64,000 nt of DNA from Agromyces ramosus (GTDB taxonomy: Bacteria; Actinomycetota; Actinomycetes; Actinomycetales; Microbacteriaceae). The first letter of the stretch is position 1. Each line of letters starts with the position of its first letter. Under the pieces are notes generated by a model that was not told the origin of the DNA, did not search any database, and saw only the letters and a program-made list of their open reading frames with translations. The stretch spans positions 1,054,001-1,118,000 of the forward strand of contig NZ_SGWY01000001.1 in the NCBI RefSeq assembly GCF_004216665.1, given 5' to 3'. The translations under genes were made by a program, and so were the position numbers. Shown here one piece after another: positions 8,011-18,249 of this stretch.

Positions 8011-9579
8011 ATGACCTCGACCTCGACCCCGCCCGCCACGGGCGAACCCGGCGGCGCACCCGGCGACGCCCCCGCCGGCGCCACCGCCCCACCCCCCTCC
8101 GACGACCGCTTCTTCGCGTGGCTGCGCTCGCTCGGCGTGCCGCGCCGACCGGGTTGGATCGGCGGCGTCGCCGCCGGGATCGCCGCGCGGATCGGCATCG
8201 ACCCGATCATCGTGCGGGGCGTCCTCGTCGTCGTCGCGCTGTTCCTCCCGCTGGCGTTCCTGGCCTACGGCGCCGCGTGGCTGCTGCTGCCCGACGCGAC
8301 CGGCCGGATCCACCTCGAATCGATGCTGCGCGGCGTGTTCGACAGCGCGCTCGTCGGCATCGCGGCCTTCGTGCTCGTCGGCCTCCTCGGCTTCGGCGGA
8401 CCGTGGTGGTTCGGCGGCTGGAGCTGGGACCCCGACGAATGGTTCGGGCCGTTCCGATGGATCGGCGTGCTCTGGCTCATGCTCGTGCTCGCCGGCGTCG
8501 TCACCCTCATCGTCTGGCTCGCGCGGCGCGCCTCGCCCACGGCGGCCGTCCCGTCGGATGCCACGGCCACGGTGCCGTCCGCATCGGCGGGGACCGCCCC
8601 GACGGGCGCCTCCGCGGCGACCAACTCCGCGGCCGCCGCCAGCGCAGCGACCATCCCCATGCCGAGCGCCGCCCCGGCCACCGAGCCCGTGGCACCTCCG
8701 CCGCCGGCGAGCGCACACCACGGCAGCGACGACTACGCCGCCTGGAAGGTGCAGCACGACGCCTGGCGTGCGGAGCACGACGCCTGGCGGCGCGGTCAGG
8801 ACGAGGCGAACCGCGCGGCCCGCGCGCAGCTCGCCGCGGAGAACCGGGCCCGCGCGCTCGAGTTCCAGGCGCAGGCCGAGGAGGCCCGACGCATCCGCCG
8901 GCTCACCCGTCCGCGAACGAGCTTCGCGTACGTCGTCGCCACGCTCGGCGCGGCCCTGGTCGCGGGAGCGATCGCGTCGATGGCCGCGCTCGGCTCGGCC
9001 CAGCCGGCGCCCCAGGCCGTGACCATCGGGCTCGCGGTGAGCGCGATCGTGACCGCGCTCGCGATGGTGCTCGCCGGGTCGCTCCGGCGCCGCAGCGGCT
9101 TCCTCGCATTCGTGACGATCGTGCTGCTGCTCTCGACGCTCGTCACGGCCGTCGTCCCTCCGGCTCCCCGGCTCGTGCTGGGCGGCGTCGCCGAGTCGGC
9201 TCGCACGACGAGCATCGTGCAGCCGATCGGCGCAGTCAGCCTCACGGTCGACGACCAGGTCGCCGGAGCGGCCGCACCGGTCGAGTGGACGCTCGCCCAG
9301 GGCGTCGGATCCGTCTCGATCGACCTGCACGACGGAGCGCGAGTGGCACTGGTCGTCAGGTGCGCCGAGTGCACGGTCACGCACGCCCGCTTCGACGCCG
9401 ACGGCGACTGGTCGGTCGTCGACGAGGTCGACCTCGGGGCCGGTCAGACCACCGCCCGATGGAGCGACGAGATCGGCCCCGGCCTGGAGGCCGGCGAGGT
9501 CGACGCAGTGATCCGCATCCAGGCCATCACCACCGAGGTCACCGTGACCGAATTCGAGCCGGAGGAGAACCGACCATGA
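8011..9579 (+). CDS. PspC-domain multi-pass membrane protein
   Basis: 522 aa. A Pro/Ala-rich N-terminus (1-30), then PspC domain (~35-95, GWIGGVAAGIAARIGIDP), further membrane segments to ~175, an Ala/Pro/Thr-rich low-complexity linker, and a charged coiled-coil stretch (~245-300) with the repeated AWRAEHDAWRR pattern. Three C-terminal membrane segments and a beta-rich tail (~395-520) resembling LiaF/DUF-type adhesin-like domains complete it. The ATG at 8011 has GGAAGGA 8 bases upstream. It is divergent from the PspC kinase and is probably its partner or target. The last four bases overlap the next gene (ATGA). Confidence 0.82.
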   Translation: MTSTSTPPATGEPGGAPGDAPAGATAPPPSDDRFFAWLRSLGVPRRPGWIGGVAAGIAARIGIDPIIVRGVLVVVALFLPLAFLAYGAAWLLLPDATGRIHLESMLRGVFDSALVGIAAFVLVGLLGFGGPWWFGGWSWDPDEWFGPFRWIGVLWLMLVLAGVVTLIVWLARRASPTAAVPSDATATVPSASAGTAPTGASAATNSAAAASAATIPMPSAAPATEPVAPPPPASAHHGSDDYAAWKVQHDAWRAEHDAWRRGQDEANRAARAQLAAENRARALEFQAQAEEARRIRRLTRPRTSFAYVVATLGAALVAGAIASMAALGSAQPAPQAVTIGLAVSAIVTALAMVLAGSLRRRSGFLAFVTIVLLLSTLVTAVVPPAPRLVLGGVAESARTTSIVQPIGAVSLTVDDQVAGAAAPVEWTLAQGVGSVSIDLHDGARVALVVRCAECTVTHARFDADGDWSVVDEVDLGAGQTTARWSDEIGPGLEAGEVDAVIRIQAITTEVTVTEFEPEENRP

Positions 9580-9899
9580 ACGACGACACGACCGAGCCTC
9601 GGGGCTTCGACGAGGCGCTGCGGCCGGAGCCATCCGTCGCTCCGGTCCGGCCCGACCCCGCCGAGCTCGGGCCGCGCATCCGCTGGGCCGGGATCATCTG
9701 GGGCCTGGTCTTCGCGGCGATCGCCGCGATCGTGCTGTGGATCGTGCTCGATCCCGCCCGCATCGAGCTCGTCGCGGACTGGTGGGCGACGCTCACGCCC
9801 GCCGGCCTGTGGCTCACCGTCCTGCTCGTGCTCGGCGGCCTGCTGCTCATCGCGGGGCTGTCGGGCCTGGCCCGACGGGGCGACCGCGGGGCGCCCTGA
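9576..9899 (+). CDS. Small two-span membrane protein
   Basis: 107 aa. A hydrophilic, proline-rich N-terminus (~40 aa) is followed by two transmembrane helices (around 48-66 and 80-100) and a short basic tail (ARRGDRG). ATG overlaps the stop codon of the PspC gene, so it is translationally coupled and probably part of the same envelope-stress unit. I do not recognise a named family. Confidence 0.75.
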   Translation: MNDDTTEPRGFDEALRPEPSVAPVRPDPAELGPRIRWAGIIWGLVFAAIAAIVLWIVLDPARIELVADWWATLTPAGLWLTVLLVLGGLLLIAGLSGLARRGDRGAP

Positions 9900-9924
9900 C
9901 CGTCCGCGGCATCCGCTCGTACGA

Positions 9925-9958
9925 CAGAACCGCCCCCGGTGTCGCGGGGGCGGTTCTG
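9925..9958. terminator. Bidirectional terminator hairpin
   Basis: A perfect 14-bp stem (9925-9938 with 9945-9958, 6-nt loop) with short T-containing flank (TTCTGCGTT on the right) lies between the plus-strand PspC operon (ends 9899) and the minus-strand permease gene (ends 9994). It is well placed to stop both converging transcripts. Confidence 0.8.
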
Positions 9959-9993
9959 CGTTCCCAGCCGGGCGGGGGCCGATCGGCTGGAGG

Positions 9994-11547
9994 TCAGTCC
10001 TCGGCGGCCGCCCGCGAGAGGGTCTCGCCGCGGAAGAACGCGGGGCGCTTCCACGCCTGCCAGAGCATGATCGCGACGCCCGACAGCAGCACCACCATGC
10101 CGAGCACGAAGACGAGGCCGACGCCGAAGATGTTCGAGCCGCTGCCGTAGTCGGGGTTCATGCTGTCGATGAGCGTGGTGAAGAACAGCACGCCGAGGAT
10201 CACGCCGCCGACGAGCGGGAACAGCAGGGTGAAGAAGAAGTTCCGCACCGAGCGCCACCAGATCCGGCGGAAGAACCACACGCACGCGAACGCGGTGATG
10301 CCGTAGTAGAAGCAGATCATCATGCCGAGCGCGGTGATCGTGTCCCACAGCACGTCCTCGCTCAGGAAGCGCATGACGGCGTAGAACACCGACGCCACGA
10401 CGGCCGACACGATGGTCGCGTAGCCCGGCGTGAAGAACCGCGGGCTCACCTTCGCGAACTTCTCGGGGAGCGCCCCGTAGTGGCCCATCGCGAGCAGCGT
10501 GCGCGCGGGCGACACGAACGTCGACTGCAGCGAGGACGCGGAGCTCGTGAGCACCGCGAGCGAGACGAGCACCGCGAGCGGGCCGAGGATCGGGCCCGCG
10601 AGGTGGAAGAACACGTTGTCCTGGATGTCGGGGTTGCCCAGCCCGAACTCGCCGGTGCCGACGCCCGCGTAGGCGATGAGCGCGACGGCGATGAGCAGGT
10701 ACAGCACCACGATGGTGACGACGGTGATGGTCGCCGCGCGGCCAGGGGTCTTCTCGGAGCCCTTCGTCTCCTCGTTCATGGTGAGCGTGACGTCCCAGCC
10801 CCAGAAGATGAAGATCGAGAGCGACAGGCCGGCGGCGAACGCCGAGAACGACTCCACGGCGAAGGGGTTGAACCACGACAACTCGATGGCGGTCGCGTCG
10901 AACGCGTTGCCGTTGGCGACCTCGACGAGGGCGGCCACCGCGAAGAGCACGAGCACGACGACCTGGAAGCCGACGAGCCAGTACTGCAGCTTCTGCGTCG
11001 TCTGCATGTCGCGGTACGACACCCACGTGGCGCCGAGCACGAACAGCAGGCAGACCGCCACGTTGATGAACGGGTTGGTCGCGAGGTCGGCGAGCTCCGG
11101 GTTGCCCGTGACCTGCGAGATCAGCAGGAACAGGAAGTCCACCGCGATCCCGGCGAGGTTCGACAGCACGAGGATCGTCGCCGCAACGAGGCCCCAGCCG
11201 GCGAGCCAGCCGATCCACGGACCGAACGCCCGGGTCGCCCAGGTGAAGGACGTGCCCGAGTCGGGCATGCGCCGGTTGAGCTCGCGATAGCCGAAGGCCA
11301 CGAGGAGCATGGGGATGAAGCCCACGAGGATGATCGCCGGCACCTGCACGCCGACCTCGGAGACGGTCGGCCCGAGCGCCGCGGTGAGCGTGTAGGCGGG
11401 GGCGATGCACGAGATGCCGATGACGATCGCGCCGATGAGCCCGACCGAGCCGGCCGAGAGCCCCTTCTTCGTGATGCCGTGCTCGGAGCCGTCGACGGCG
11501 ACGGTCGCCTCCGTCAGCGGGGCGTGTGGTTCTGGCTGGTGCGTCAT
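9994..11547 (-). CDS. APC-superfamily amino acid/polyamine permease
   Basis: 517 aa with about 12 membrane segments. The N-terminal ISCIAPAYTLTAALGP region corresponds to the unwound helix 1 of APC transporters; the conserved loop EETKGSEKTPGRA follows helix 6. It is the last gene of the operon that begins with gabT, 11 bp after the stress-protein gene. Context makes putrescine or GABA the likely substrate, but APC specificity cannot be read from sequence. The ATG at 11547 lacks a strong ribosome site (CTGAAAGAGGATGCG is nearby). Confidence 0.85.
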   Translation of the reverse strand: MTHQPEPHAPLTEATVAVDGSEHGITKKGLSAGSVGLIGAIVIGISCIAPAYTLTAALGPTVSEVGVQVPAIILVGFIPMLLVAFGYRELNRRMPDSGTSFTWATRAFGPWIGWLAGWGLVAATILVLSNLAGIAVDFLFLLISQVTGNPELADLATNPFINVAVCLLFVLGATWVSYRDMQTTQKLQYWLVGFQVVVLVLFAVAALVEVANGNAFDATAIELSWFNPFAVESFSAFAAGLSLSIFIFWGWDVTLTMNEETKGSEKTPGRAATITVVTIVVLYLLIAVALIAYAGVGTGEFGLGNPDIQDNVFFHLAGPILGPLAVLVSLAVLTSSASSLQSTFVSPARTLLAMGHYGALPEKFAKVSPRFFTPGYATIVSAVVASVFYAVMRFLSEDVLWDTITALGMMICFYYGITAFACVWFFRRIWWRSVRNFFFTLLFPLVGGVILGVLFFTTLIDSMNPDYGSGSNIFGVGLVFVLGMVVLLSGVAIMLWQAWKRPAFFRGETLSRAAAED

Positions 11548-11558
11548 CGCATCCTCTT

Positions 11559-12461
11559 TCAGGGGGTGGTGGTGCGCGGTACCACGATCATGGGCACCGG
11601 GAGTTCGCGCAGCATCTTCGCCGCGGTCGAACCGAGGAACAGGTGGCGGGGGGTCGCCAGGCGGCTCGAGCCGACGAGCACGACCTCGCCGTCGTGCCAG
11701 TCGAGGCCCTGTACGGCCTCCTCGACGGTGGCCCCGGTCGCGACCGTCGCGGTCGCGTCCAGGTAACCGGGAAGCTCGCGCCGTGCCGCGAGGAGCACCT
11801 CGTCGGCGTGCACGGTGCTGGTCAGCGCCGCCAGCCCCTCGTCGATGCCGGCGGGCAGGTCGATCGACACGAGCGAGACCAGCCGCAGCGGCGCGTGCGC
11901 GGCGACGGCGAAGCGAACGGATGCGTCGAGCAGCGCGTCCGCGCCGGGGCGCGTGCCGATCGCGGCGGTCACGCGCGTGACGCCCTGCGCGACGTGCACG
12001 TCGCGCGAGCCCACGGGCGCGAGGGCGACCGGCACGTCGGAGGAGTGCAGCAGCTCGTTCGCGACCGAGCCGATGCGCGAACGCCCGAGCAGTCCGCCGC
12101 GAGCGGCGCCGACGACGATGAGCGCCGCGCCGAACTCGTGGGCGGCCGCGATGAGTCCCTCGGCGAACGACTCCGCGTAGCGGATGTGCAGCAACTGGGC
12201 GACATCGAGGTCGTCGTCGTCGAGCGACTCGGATGCCTCGGCGAGCCACTCCCGCGACTGCTCCTTGAGGTACCGCTCGTACCCCGTGTCGGTGGGCACG
12301 ATGCTGTTGTGCGCCTCGCTCGGCAGCACCATCACGACGTCGAGCAGGGCCTCGCTCGCCCGCGCGAGCCGGGTCGCCAGGGCGAGGGCGTCGGCGCCGG
12401 AGTCGTTCGCGGTGTACCCGACGACGATGCGTCGCGTCGGGGCATCCGTCGCGTCGCTCAT
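11559..12461 (-). CDS. Tandem universal stress protein (two Usp domains)
   Basis: 300 aa made of two Usp folds. Domain 1 (~8-150) ends with the nucleotide-binding motif VVGAARGGLLGRSRIGSVAN followed by HSSDVPVALAPV; domain 2 (~160-298) ends VLVGSSRLATPRHLFLGSTA and VPMIVVP. The G-x2-G-x9-G-S/T pattern points to ATP-binding Usp proteins. Its ATG overlaps the stop of the amine oxidase gene (ATGA). Such proteins often travel with transporters, and here it sits between an amine oxidase and a permease. A role in protecting against oxidase-derived H2O2 or in gating the permease is inference. Confidence 0.87.
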   Translation of the reverse strand: MSDATDAPTRRIVVGYTANDSGADALALATRLARASEALLDVVMVLPSEAHNSIVPTDTGYERYLKEQSREWLAEASESLDDDDLDVAQLLHIRYAESFAEGLIAAAHEFGAALIVVGAARGGLLGRSRIGSVANELLHSSDVPVALAPVGSRDVHVAQGVTRVTAAIGTRPGADALLDASVRFAVAAHAPLRLVSLVSIDLPAGIDEGLAALTSTVHADEVLLAARRELPGYLDATATVATGATVEEAVQGLDWHDGEVVLVGSSRLATPRHLFLGSTAAKMLRELPVPMIVVPRTTTP

Positions 12462-13822
12462 GACGCGGCCAGGATCTCGTCGGCGACCTCGCGGCCGACC
12501 CGGATGGCGCCGTCGACGTGCTGGTAGCCCTTGCCCGCCATGTCGCTGCACGAGAAGTGGATGGGCCCGACCGGCGTGCGCAGGTCGGCGCCGTAGCGGG
12601 CGAGTCCGCCCATGTCGAAGCTCGCGGCGTAGGCGCCGCGCGTCCATTCCTCCGAGCCCCAGTCGCTCTCGTAGTAGACCACCGGATGCAGCGCCTGTTC
12701 GCCGTAGTAGTGCGACATCGACTCGAGGATCCGGGCCTTGCGCTCCTCGGCGCTCAGCGAGAAGACGCCGTCGGCCTCCTCGTCGGCGACGAAGCCCACG
12801 AGGGTGCCGCGCGGGTCCTCGTGGTTGGTGTTGTCGTAGGCCTCGTGCACGAGCTCGTAGGGGCTGAACGCGGTGCCCGACAGGCCCGCCTCGCGCCAGA
12901 ACGGCGTCTCGTAGACGGCGTGCACCTTGATCACGAAGCCCATCGAGAGGTGCTGGTGCAGCTGCTGCTGGCGGCGGGGCAGCGGCGGGTCGTAGGAGAT
13001 CCGGCTGATCAGGATCGGCGGGACCGCGAGGATCACGTGCCCGGCGTGCACCTCGAGGTCGTCGGTGACGGCCACGACGCCCCGCTCGGGGGCATCCGGG
13101 TGCCAGCGCAGCGTGCGCACGGCCTGGCCGAGCCGCACCGCGCCGCCGAGTCGCTCGGCGAGCAGCAGCGGCACCTGCTGGAGGCCGCCGACGACGCGAC
13201 GGTCGAGGATGAAGTCGGCGTCGACGAGGTTCGAGAACGAGCCCGCGGATGCCGCCATGAGCAGGGCCTGCAGCGCGGAGAAGGCGTGGGCGGGCTTGGT
13301 GAGCATGGCGCCCGCGATGAACATGCCGATGTTCTCGCGCGCCTCCTCGTCGTCGGTCTGGGTCTCGAGCCAGTGCGCGAACGAGATCTCGTCGAGGTCC
13401 TTCGCCCGGGGGTGGTCCCACGGACGGTCGGGGTCGATCTGGGCCACGAGGGCGTCGAGCTTGTCGATCAGGGAGACGATCTCCTGCTCGGTCGCGGGGG
13501 GAACGGGGAAGATCTCACCCTCGAACCGCTTCAGCTCGCCGTCGGGGCCGATGTAGATGTTCACGCCCTCGCGGTAGCGCGGGTAGGTCTCGAGGCCGAG
13601 CTCGTCGAGGGTCTCGATGAGCGCGTCCTGGTCGGGCGACACCCACTGGCCGCCGATCTCGAGCATGGCGCCGTCGACGTCGTCGGTCCAGAGGCGGCCT
13701 CCGGCGCGGTCGCGGGCCTCGAGCACGACGACCGAGCGGCCGGCGTCCCTCAGCCGAGTTGCGGCGGTGAGGCCGGATGCCCCGGCGCCCACGATCACGA
13801 CGTCGCAGTCGATGCGTTCCAT
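12458..13822 (-). CDS. Flavin amine oxidase, putrescine-oxidase-like
   Basis: 454 aa, the usual size for bacterial monoamine/putrescine oxidases. It has an N-terminal FAD-binding VVIVGAGASGLTAATRL and VVLEARDRAGGR, and a C-terminal FAD-contacting segment around GAIRVGREVADEIL. The region GFVIKVHAVYETPFWREAGL and the FSPYELVHEAYDNTN stretch resemble actinobacterial putrescine oxidases. Reaction expected: putrescine + O2 to 4-aminobutanal + NH3 + H2O2. It is followed in the operon by a Usp and a permease and preceded by aldehyde dehydrogenase, glutamate dehydrogenase and GABA aminotransferase, so the pathway context is strong. Another amine substrate remains possible. Confidence 0.83.
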   Translation of the reverse strand: MERIDCDVVIVGAGASGLTAATRLRDAGRSVVVLEARDRAGGRLWTDDVDGAMLEIGGQWVSPDQDALIETLDELGLETYPRYREGVNIYIGPDGELKRFEGEIFPVPPATEQEIVSLIDKLDALVAQIDPDRPWDHPRAKDLDEISFAHWLETQTDDEEARENIGMFIAGAMLTKPAHAFSALQALLMAASAGSFSNLVDADFILDRRVVGGLQQVPLLLAERLGGAVRLGQAVRTLRWHPDAPERGVVAVTDDLEVHAGHVILAVPPILISRISYDPPLPRRQQQLHQHLSMGFVIKVHAVYETPFWREAGLSGTAFSPYELVHEAYDNTNHEDPRGTLVGFVADEEADGVFSLSAEERKARILESMSHYYGEQALHPVVYYESDWGSEEWTRGAYAASFDMGGLARYGADLRTPVGPIHFSCSDMAGKGYQHVDGAIRVGREVADEILAAS

Positions 13823-13893
13823 GTCCCTTGCTTTCCTGTCGTCCCGATGTCATGCGAAAGGGGCGACGCGGATGCGCCGCCCCTCGCGCGCGC

Positions 13894-15372
13894 TCAGTTC
13901 ACGGGGATGAGCGTGTACTTCGTGTCGAGGTACTCGTGGATGCCCTCGAAGCCGCCCTCGCGGCCGATGCCCGACTGCTTCACGCCGCCGAACGGCGCCG
14001 CCGCGTTGGAGACGAGGCCGGTGTTCAGGCCCATCATCCCGGTGGCGAGGCGCTCGATCATGCGGTGCCCACGGGCGAGGTCCTGGGTGAAGACGTAGGA
14101 GATGAGGCCGTACTCGGTGTCGTTCGCGAGCCGCACGGCCTCGTCCTCGTCGGCGAAGGTGGTGATGCCGAGCACCGGTCCGAAGATCTCCTCGGAGAGC
14201 AGCCGGCTGCCCGCCGCCACGCCCGCGAGCACGGTCGGCGCGTAGAACGTGCCGTCACCGTCGATGCGCCTGCCTCCGGTGAGCACCGTGGCCCCGCGCC
14301 CGACCGCGTCCTGCACGAGGTCGTCGGTGGATGCCACGGCCTTGTCGTCGATGAGCGGCCCGATGTTCACGCCGTCCTCGGTGCCGCGACCGACCTTCAT
14401 GGCCTTCACGCGGTCGGCGACCCGCTTCGCGAACTCGTCGGCGACCGACTCGTGCACGAGGAATCGGTTCGCGGCGGTGCACGCCTGCCCGATGTTGCGG
14501 AACTTCGCGATCATCGCGCCGTCGACCGCCTTGTCGAGGTCGGCGTCGTCGAAGATGACGAACGGGGCGTTGCCGCCGAGCTCCATGCTGGTGCGCAGGA
14601 TGCCCTGTGCCGCCTGCTGCATGAGGGCGCGGCCCACCTCGGTGGAGCCGGTGAAGCTGAGCTTGCGCAGCCGCGGGTCGGCGATGATCGGGCCCGAGAC
14701 CTTCGACGACGTCGAGGTCGGGATGACGTTCACGACGCCCTTCGGCAGGCCGACCTCCTCGAGCAGCTGGGCGAACGCGATGGTCGTGAGCGGCGTGAGG
14801 GCCGGGGGCTTGATGACGACCGTGCACCCGGCGGCGAGCGCGGGCGCGATCTTGCGGGTGGCCATCGCCAGGGGGAAGTTCCACGGCGTGATGAAGAACG
14901 ACGGGCCCACCGGGCGCTGCGACACGATCATGCGGCCGGTGCCCTCGGGGTTGAGCCCGTAGCGGCCCGTGATGCGCACGGCCTCCTCGCTGAACCAGCG
15001 GAGGAACTCGCCGCCGTAGGCGACCTCGCCGCGCGCCTCGGCGAGCGGCTTGCCCATCTCGAGCGTCATCAGGAGGGCGAAGTCCTCCTTGCGCTCCTGG
15101 AGCAGGTCGAACGCGCGGCGGAGCAGTTCGCCCCGCTCGCGCGGCGCCGTCGCGGCCCACGCGTCCTGCGCGGCCACGGCCGCGTCGAGCGCGCGGATGC
15201 CGTCGGCGACGGAGGCATCCGCGATCTCCTTGATGGTGCGGCCCGTCGACGGGTCGGCGACCGCGAGGGTCTTCCCGCCCTCGGCGGCCACCCATTCGCC
15301 ACCGATGAAGAGCCCGTCGGCGACGCCGGCGAGGAGCGTGGATTCCGTGGTGTCCTGCAGGGTGTCGGTCAT
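13894..15372 (-). CDS. gabD: NAD(P)-dependent succinate-semialdehyde dehydrogenase
   Basis: 492 aa, aldehyde dehydrogenase superfamily. Visible motifs: PWNFPLAMATRKIAPALAAG, FTGSTEVGRALM, the Glu motif MELGGNAPFVIFDDADLD, and the catalytic Cys in NIGQACTAANRFLV; the C-terminus ends GGVKQSGIGREGG. SSADH oxidises succinate semialdehyde (made by GabT) to succinate. It could also oxidise 4-aminobutanal to GABA, the otherwise missing step of the route. The gene lies 47 bp after the dehydrogenase gene and 71 bp before the amine oxidase gene. Confidence 0.88.
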   Translation of the reverse strand: MTDTLQDTTESTLLAGVADGLFIGGEWVAAEGGKTLAVADPSTGRTIKEIADASVADGIRALDAAVAAQDAWAATAPRERGELLRRAFDLLQERKEDFALLMTLEMGKPLAEARGEVAYGGEFLRWFSEEAVRITGRYGLNPEGTGRMIVSQRPVGPSFFITPWNFPLAMATRKIAPALAAGCTVVIKPPALTPLTTIAFAQLLEEVGLPKGVVNVIPTSTSSKVSGPIIADPRLRKLSFTGSTEVGRALMQQAAQGILRTSMELGGNAPFVIFDDADLDKAVDGAMIAKFRNIGQACTAANRFLVHESVADEFAKRVADRVKAMKVGRGTEDGVNIGPLIDDKAVASTDDLVQDAVGRGATVLTGGRRIDGDGTFYAPTVLAGVAAGSRLLSEEIFGPVLGITTFADEDEAVRLANDTEYGLISYVFTQDLARGHRMIERLATGMMGLNTGLVSNAAAPFGGVKQSGIGREGGFEGIHEYLDTKYTLIPVN

Positions 15373-15419
15373 GCTGCGTGTTCCGTTTCGTGTGTGCCGG
15401 CGGGTGGGGAGATTCCCGG

Positions 15420-16726
<1,307 letters not shown>

Positions 16727-16730
<4 letters not shown>

Positions 16731-18085
16731 GCGTTCTTGAGTCCTTCCGCGACGACCGAGAGGCCGTCGATGAGCAGTTCGTCGGAGATGGTGAGCGGGG
16801 GGAGGAAGCGGATGACGTTGCCGTAGGTGCCGCACGTGAGCACGATCACGCCGTTCGCGTGGGCGTGCGCCGCGACCTTCGCGGTCAACGCGGAATCGGG
16901 AGCGCCGGAGGCGGGGTCGACGAGCTCGATGGCCACCATCGCGCCGCGGCCGCGCACGTCGCCGATGCGGGCGTCGGCGGTGCGGAGCGCGTTCAGGCGG
17001 CCGAGCAGCACGGAGCCGATCTGCTTCGCGCGCTCGATGAGGCCGTCCTGGTCGTACGCGTCGATCGCGGCGAGCGCGGCGGCGCAGGCGAGCGGGTTGC
17101 CTCCGTACGTGCCGCCGAGGCCGCCGGGCATGGCGGAGTCCATGATCTCGGCACGGCCGGTGACCGCGGAGAGCGGGAGTCCGCCCGCGATGCCCTTCGC
17201 GGTGACGACGAGGTCGGGCACGATGCCCTCGTGGTCGCTCGCGAACCAGGCCCCCGTGCGGCCGAATCCGGTCTGCACCTCGTCGGCGATGAACACCACG
17301 TCGTTGGCGCGGGCCCACTCGACGAGTGCCGGCAGGAAGCCCTGAGCGGGCACGATGAAGCCGCCCTCGCCCTGGATGGGCTCGATGATGATCGCGGCGA
17401 GGTTCTCGGCGCCGACCTGCTTCTCGATCTGCGTGATGGCGCGGGCCGCGGCCTCGACGCCCGAGAGGCCGCCGTCGCGGAAGGGGTAGCTGAGGGGTGC
17501 GCGGTACACCTCTGACGCGAACGGGCCGAAGCCGCTCTTGTAGGGGATGTTCTTCGCGGTCAGGCCCATGGTGAGGTTGGTGCGGCCGTGGTACGCGTGG
17601 TCGAACGCGACGACGGCCTGCTTCTTCGTGAAGTGGCGGGCGATCTTCACCGCGTTCTCGACGGCCTCGGCGCCCGAGTTGAAGAGGGCGGAGCGCTTGA
17701 CGTGGTCGCCTGGAGTGAGCTGGTTGAGCTTTTCGGCGACGTCGACGTAGCCGTCGTACGGCGCGACGGTGAAGCAGGTGTGGGTGAAGGCGTTGAGCTG
17801 CGCGGCGACCGCCTCGACGATGCGGGGGTTCGCGTTGCCGACGCCCGTGACGGCGATGCCCGAGCCCAGGTCGATGAGCGAGTTGCCGTCGGCGTCCACG
17901 ACGACGCCGCCGCCGGCGGCGACCACCGAGACGGGGATCGTCGTGCCGACGCCCGCGGCGACGGCCTCGGCCTTGCGCGCCATGAGCTCCTGCGAGCGCT
18001 GGCCGGGGATGGCGGTGACGAGGCGGCGCTCCTGGGCGAGGGCCGGTCCTCCGGCGACGGTGGCCGGGGTGTCGACGAGGGTCAT
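16727..18085 (-). CDS. gabT: 4-aminobutyrate aminotransferase
   Basis: 452 aa class-III PLP aminotransferase. FNSGAEAVENAVKIAR (PLP phosphate site), DHAYHGRTNLTMGLTAK, IIEPIQGEGGFIVP, IADEVQTGFGRTG (Asp contacting the pyridine N) and the PLP Lys in VVTAKGIAGGLPLSAV are all visible. It transfers the amino group of GABA to 2-oxoglutarate, giving succinate semialdehyde and glutamate. It is the first gene of the six-gene operon and is divergent from the PucR-type regulator, with 164 bp between the two start codons. Confidence 0.92.
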
Positions 18086-18249
18086 GGCTGCTCCGATGCA
18101 AGGTGACGACGGTGGCGGATGCCGCCCATGCTAGGTCGGGAACGACGGATGCCGCTGCGCCCGCGTGTACACTCAGGTGCATCCCGTTGGACATCGCGTA
18201 CAGGCGCCGCGTCGCGGCATCCGTCGCCCGACCACCCCGCGGAGCACCA

